The position numbers were made by a program, and so were the translations under genes. The notes below the pieces were generated by a model that was not told where the DNA came from, made no database searches, and worked only from the letters and a program-made list of their open reading frames with translations. From the NCBI GenBank assembly GCA_017463585.1, contig JAFTOX010000008.1, forward strand, positions 1 to 40,577: DNA of 40,577 nucleotides, read 5' to 3'. This DNA is from Rikenellaceae bacterium (GTDB lineage Bacteria > Bacteroidota > Bacteroidia > Bacteroidales > Rikenellaceae). Below are positions 37,146-40,577 of the stretch, piece after piece; the stretch's first letter is position 1; every line of letters begins with the position of its first letter.

Positions 37146-38363
37146 CTATCGCAACATTCTCGCAGCCCGACGCACACCCTCGGTGAGGCGATCGATCTCC
37201 TCGCGGGTGTTGTACAGTGCAAACGACGCGCGACACATACCCGTCGTGCCGAAGTGCATCATCACGGGCTCGGCACAATGTTGTCCCGTGCGAATCGCAA
37301 TACCCAACTTGTCGAGAATCATACCCACGTCGTAGTGGTGCGCACCGTCGATATTGAACGAACAGATGGCGCACTTCTCCTCAGCCTCGCCATAGATTCG
37401 CAAGCCGTCGATCGAGAGCAACGACGAGGTGGCATAGCTTAGCAGATCTCGTTCGTGTGCAGCTACCGCCTCAGCATCAAGCGCTTGCAACCACTCAATC
37501 GCACGTCCCAAACCAATCGCACCGATAAAGTTAGCTGTTCCCGCCTCGAATTTCAGGGGCAGGGGAGCGAACGTCGTGCGTTCGAACGAAACGCGATCGA
37601 CCATATCGCCACCGCTCATATATGGGGGCATAGCGTCGAGCAACGCCCCCTTACCGTAGAGCACGCCAATGCCTGTCGGACCGTAGAGTTTGTGTCCCGA
37701 GAATGCGTAGAAGTCGCAATCCAACGCTCGCACATCGACCCCTCCGTGCACCACACCTTGACAGCCATCGACCATAACGATTGCGCCCACTGAGTGCGCC
37801 GCGTCGATTACACGACGCAAGTCGGGCATCGTGCCTAACGTATTGGAGGCTTGGGTAATAGCGACAACTTTTGTGCGTTCGTCGATCAACTCCGAGAGCA
37901 GTTCGTAGCGTACCTCGCCGCGATCGTCAAAGGGCAATACTCGCAACTGCGCCCCCGCACGCTCGGCAGCCAACTGCCACGGCACGATGTTCGAGTGGTG
38001 CTCCATCTCGCTGACGACGATGTTGTCGCCCTCGCGGAGGAACTTCGAGCACCAGCTTTGCGCCACAAGGTTGATCGAGGCGGTCGCACCTGCCGTAAAG
38101 ACGATCTCGGTGCGCGATTCGGCACCTATAAATGCGCGCACTCGCTCACGCGCCTGCTCATAGAGCTCGGTCGCCTGCTCCGAGAGGTAGTGAACGCCAC
38201 GATGAATATTTGCGTTCAGTTCGCGATGCAGACGGTCGATTTCGTCGATCACGCACGCCGGTTTTTGCGCCGTCGCTCCGCTATCTAAATAGACCAACGG
38301 GCGACCGTGCACCTCTCGCGCAAGGATCGGGAACTCTTTTCGTATCTCGTTGATGTCGAACAT
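37146..38363 (-). CDS. sufS: Cysteine desulfurase SufS
   Basis: 405 residues, full length. The PLP-binding Lys is Lys225 in FSGHKLYGPTG and the catalytic Cys is Cys363 in RTGQHCAEPVM; both match the group II cysteine desulfurase family. It removes sulfur from L-cysteine to give a persulfide, passed to SufB-SufC-SufD for Fe-S cluster assembly. It is the last gene of the visible suf cluster, with 1 bp between the sufD stop and its ATG. A terminator lies 22 bp after its stop. No sufE is present in the window. Confidence 0.96.
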   Translation of the reverse strand: MFDINEIRKEFPILAREVHGRPLVYLDSGATAQKPACVIDEIDRLHRELNANIHRGVHYLSEQATELYEQARERVRAFIGAESRTEIVFTAGATASINLVAQSWCSKFLREGDNIVVSEMEHHSNIVPWQLAAERAGAQLRVLPFDDRGEVRYELLSELIDERTKVVAITQASNTLGTMPDLRRVIDAAHSVGAIVMVDGCQGVVHGGVDVRALDCDFYAFSGHKLYGPTGIGVLYGKGALLDAMPPYMSGGDMVDRVSFERTTFAPLPLKFEAGTANFIGAIGLGRAIEWLQALDAEAVAAHERDLLSYATSSLLSIDGLRIYGEAEEKCAICSFNIDGAHHYDVGMILDKLGIAIRTGQHCAEPVMMHFGTTGMCRASFALYNTREEIDRLTEGVRRAARMLR

Positions 38364-38364
38364 A

Positions 38365-39660
38365 TTACATTCTTTCCAATTTTGCTGCTGTCAGCTCGCT
38401 GATGTGGCGGCACATATTCTCGCAACCGCAATGCTGCACCACGTCATAGGCGAATCCCTCGATTTGCAGACGGCGCGCTTGACGCTCGCTCAGTCCGCGC
38501 TGACGCATATAGTAGATCGCCTCGTCGTCCAGCTGACCGACCGTCGCTCCGTGCGTACATTTCACGTCGTCGGCGTAGATTTCGAGTTGCGGTTGAGCAT
38601 AGATTCGCGCGGTGTCGCTCAGTAGCAGATTGCGGCTTTGCTGCTGAGCGTCAGTGCGTTGAGCGTCTTGTGCAACATAGACCATACCCGCAAACGAACC
38701 CACCGACATATCTGCGGCAGCACCCTTGACGAGCGAATAGCTACGGCAGTCGGGCGCAAGGTGTCGCACCGCAAGATTCAGGTCGCAATGCTCCTCGCCC
38801 CCGCACAAGTACAACGCCCAAACGTCGCTAACCGCCTCACGCTCAGTGAGAGCCGAGTTGTAAGCAGCGCGCACATATCCATCGCCCGTCTTGCAGCACA
38901 TCGTCGAGCAGTGGCTCTCGCCCATCTGCTTGATGTAGTTGTTATTTACGATCGAGCAATTCGACTGTAAATCATATAGTTCCGTGAAACGAACGTCGGC
39001 TTTCGAGCCAATCGCCGCCTCACGTGTGAAACCAACCATAATGCGTCCCTCGCCCTCCGAGCGGTGGGTTACGATCACCTCGCCACGTGCGCCCTCGTCG
39101 GCCACAATCAACGCCTGCGCAAAGCACATTTCGGCCTCTGTCTCAGCGTGATAGAAATTGTCAATCAGAATCGGCGACGTCATCTCCACGCCCGCAGGTA
39201 GATAGATGAACGCACCATCTTGCACGAACATACGAGTCATAGCGGTCGGTGCGTCGCCCATATCGGCCACGCTGTCGAGCCACTTCTCGACTATCGGACC
39301 ATATTCTGCCGAGCAGGCTGCCGCACGCAACGATCCATAGACCGCGCCTTCGGCACTCACACGCAGTCCCTCCTTCGCTGCGCGACCATTCATTAGCTCC
39401 ACGCGCGAAGCCTCAGCCTCAGGTAGTAATGGCGCAGGAGCAGGGTGGCGACGAGGCACGAAATACTGCTCCCACTCGCCCTCGACAAGGCGCGCGATGT
39501 CGCTATGCAGATACTGCTCTTGCTTGGCAGTTGGCAGTCCGTGCAGGTTGAGCGAGGCTGCGGCATCACTTCGGCGGGCATTGAACCACAGGGGCAACCC
39601 TTCACCGATGATGTCGATGTTCGACAGATAGTTATCGAGCAAATTTTGTTTGGTAGGCAT
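38365..39660 (-). CDS. sufD: Fe-S cluster assembly scaffold subunit SufD
   Basis: 431 residues. The right-handed beta-helix core ends in the conserved segment QLEIYADDVKCTHGATVGQLDDEAIYY, with the Cys and His used at the SufB-SufD interface. It shows ordinary SufD features up to about residue 400. Odd point: the C-terminus carries HCGCENMC (Cys411, Cys413, Cys417), a compact Cys cluster I do not associate with SufD. The gene starts 11 bp after sufC and ends 1 bp before sufS, so it is translated within one operon. SufD joins SufB and the ATPase SufC. Confidence 0.94.
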   Translation of the reverse strand: MPTKQNLLDNYLSNIDIIGEGLPLWFNARRSDAAASLNLHGLPTAKQEQYLHSDIARLVEGEWEQYFVPRRHPAPAPLLPEAEASRVELMNGRAAKEGLRVSAEGAVYGSLRAAACSAEYGPIVEKWLDSVADMGDAPTAMTRMFVQDGAFIYLPAGVEMTSPILIDNFYHAETEAEMCFAQALIVADEGARGEVIVTHRSEGEGRIMVGFTREAAIGSKADVRFTELYDLQSNCSIVNNNYIKQMGESHCSTMCCKTGDGYVRAAYNSALTEREAVSDVWALYLCGGEEHCDLNLAVRHLAPDCRSYSLVKGAAADMSVGSFAGMVYVAQDAQRTDAQQQSRNLLLSDTARIYAQPQLEIYADDVKCTHGATVGQLDDEAIYYMRQRGLSERQARRLQIEGFAYDVVQHCGCENMCRHISELTAAKLERM

Positions 39661-39671
39661 ATCGGCGCGAC

Positions 39672-40421
39672 TTATTGGTAATCGTTAATGAGCCAGTCGT
39701 AACCTTCGGCTTCGAGCTTCAATGCCAGCGACTTATCGCCCGAGTGAATGATTCGACCCTTGTAGAGAACGTGTACGTAGTCGGGCACGATATAGTCCAG
39801 CAGACGCTGATAGTGGGTGATCACGACCGTTGCGTTCTCTGCGGTATGGAGTTTGGTTACGCCCGTCGCAACGATACGCAGAGCGTCGATATCCAGACCC
39901 GAGTCGGTCTCGTCCAGAATAGCCAATTTCGGGTCGAGCATAGCCATCTGGAAGATCTCGTTCTTCTTCTTCTCGCCGCCCGAGAAACCCTCGTTCACCG
40001 AGCGACTTGTGAGCTTCGAGCTGAGTTCGACAACGGCACTCTTCTCGCGCATCATTTTGAGGAACTCGCCTGCTGTAAGCGGCTCCAAGCCACGATGTTT
40101 GCGTTGCTCATTGACGGCCATCTTCATAAAGTTCGACATCGTAACACCGGGAATTTCGACCGGATATTGGAATCCGAGGAACAGACCCTCGCGAGCGCGC
40201 TCTTCGATCGACATCTCCAACAGATTCTGTCCGCAGAATGTTACCTCGCCTTCGGTAACTTCGAACTTCTCGTTACCTGCCAGCACCGATGCCAGCGTAC
40301 TCTTACCCGAGCCGTTGGGACCCATAATAGCGTGCACTTCGCCTGCACGTACTTCGAGGTTGATACCTCTCAATATCTCCTTGCCGCCCACGTTGGCGTG
40401 CAAATTTTTAACGCTTAACAT
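39672..40421 (-). CDS. sufC: Fe-S cluster assembly ATPase SufC
   Basis: 249 residues, full length. ABC ATPase motifs: Walker A GPNGSGKST at 34-42, signature FSGGEKKKNE near residue 148 (the SufC-specific GGEKKKNE form), Walker B LAILDETDSGLD. It provides the ATP-driven motion of the SufBCD scaffold. It is the first suf gene in the window. In Bacteroidetes the order is usually sufB-sufC-sufD-sufS, so sufB should lie just beyond the right edge; the 156 bases visible upstream hold only repeats and no reading frame of note. Confidence 0.96.
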   Translation of the reverse strand: MLSVKNLHANVGGKEILRGINLEVRAGEVHAIMGPNGSGKSTLASVLAGNEKFEVTEGEVTFCGQNLLEMSIEERAREGLFLGFQYPVEIPGVTMSNFMKMAVNEQRKHRGLEPLTAGEFLKMMREKSAVVELSSKLTSRSVNEGFSGGEKKKNEIFQMAMLDPKLAILDETDSGLDIDALRIVATGVTKLHTAENATVVITHYQRLLDYIVPDYVHVLYKGRIIHSGDKSLALKLEAEGYDWLINDYQ

Positions 40422-40430
40422 ATTTGTTCA

Positions 40431-40461
40431 ATTCACAATCCACAATTCGTAATTCACAATT
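40431..40461. repeat. Heptamer tandem repeat upstream of sufC (4 units, ATTCACA-like)
   Basis: Four 7-bp units ATTCACA, ATCCACA, ATTCGTA, ATTCACA. On the other strand they read TGTGAAT, a rotation of the TGAATTG unit at 21891. The array lies 10 bp upstream of the sufC ATG on the minus strand. Confidence 0.75.
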
Positions 40462-40545
40462 TTGCGAGCGAAAGACGAATCAGTGAATCAGTTTGTTAAT
40501 ACTCTCTTTTATCCGTTGTTTCAAATATTCTCCATTCAATTAATC

Positions 40546-40577
40546 TTGAATTTTGAATTTTGAATTTTGAACTTTGA
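40546..40577. repeat. Heptamer tandem repeat at the right edge (TTGAATT units)
   Basis: TTGAATT three times, TTGAACT once, then TTGA cut by the window end, so the array may be longer. The same unit as at 13717 (TTGAATC/TTGAATT). Confidence 0.85.

Overview
The window reads as a Bacteroidales chromosome, most like a Rikenellaceae/Alistipes-type gut commensal. The support is a SusC/SusD pair, many lipoproteins with a Bacteroidetes-style lipobox, a sodium-pumping methylmalonyl-CoA decarboxylase operon (succinate to propionate), repeated Bacteroidetes sigma-factor promoters (about TTTG, 19-21 nt, TAnnTTTG), and weak use of Shine-Dalgarno sites. The genus is inferred. No tRNA, rRNA, CRISPR array, transposase or phage gene was seen.

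Layout. 1-3.9 kb: end of a SusC/SusD/lipoprotein glycan-uptake operon with an intrinsic terminator. 4.1-7.6 kb: trigger factor, clpP, clpX. 7.7-9.7 kb: transketolase. 9.8-13.6 kb: an AraC-type regulator with a very His-rich N-terminus, a TonB-dependent receptor and a small lipoprotein, probably one regulated uptake unit. 13.7-15.6 kb (minus): rlmH and a GH2-fold protein that has lost catalytic residues. 15.8-17.4 kb: an unknown lipoprotein and, convergent to it, a DUF4251-like protein. 17.6-21.7 kb: mce-mmdA-mmdD-mmdC-mmdB, methylmalonyl-CoA epimerase followed by a membrane-bound biotin-dependent decarboxylase. 21.7-22.2 kb: a 570-bp spacer with heptamer repeats, a cruciform-like inverted repeat, a promoter and a strongly foldable leader in front of gyrA. 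22.2-27.7 kb: gyrA, a periplasmic TPR protein, an OmpA-like protein with a six-Cys cluster, and a small conserved-looking protein. 27.7-28.4 kb: a gene-free stretch that appears to hold two small-RNA transcription units. 28.4-32.0 kb (minus): Wza-like and Wzc-like capsule export genes followed by a small HAD phosphatase. 32.2-37.1 kb: a small secreted protein, a serine hydrolase, a TPM protein, LemA and a second serine-hydrolase lipoprotein. 37.1-40.4 kb (minus): sufC-sufD-sufS iron-sulfur assembly; sufB is expected just beyond the right edge.

Most genes are housekeeping. The parts that stand out are the 27.9-28.3 kb RNA region, the gyrA leader together with a Leu at the classical quinolone-resistance position of GyrA, the His-rich regulator with its receptor, the GH2 pseudoenzyme, the Cys-cluster OmpA-like protein, and a dispersed family of 7-bp tandem repeats confined to intergenic DNA. 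Functions come from recognising family motifs by eye; no database search was run.
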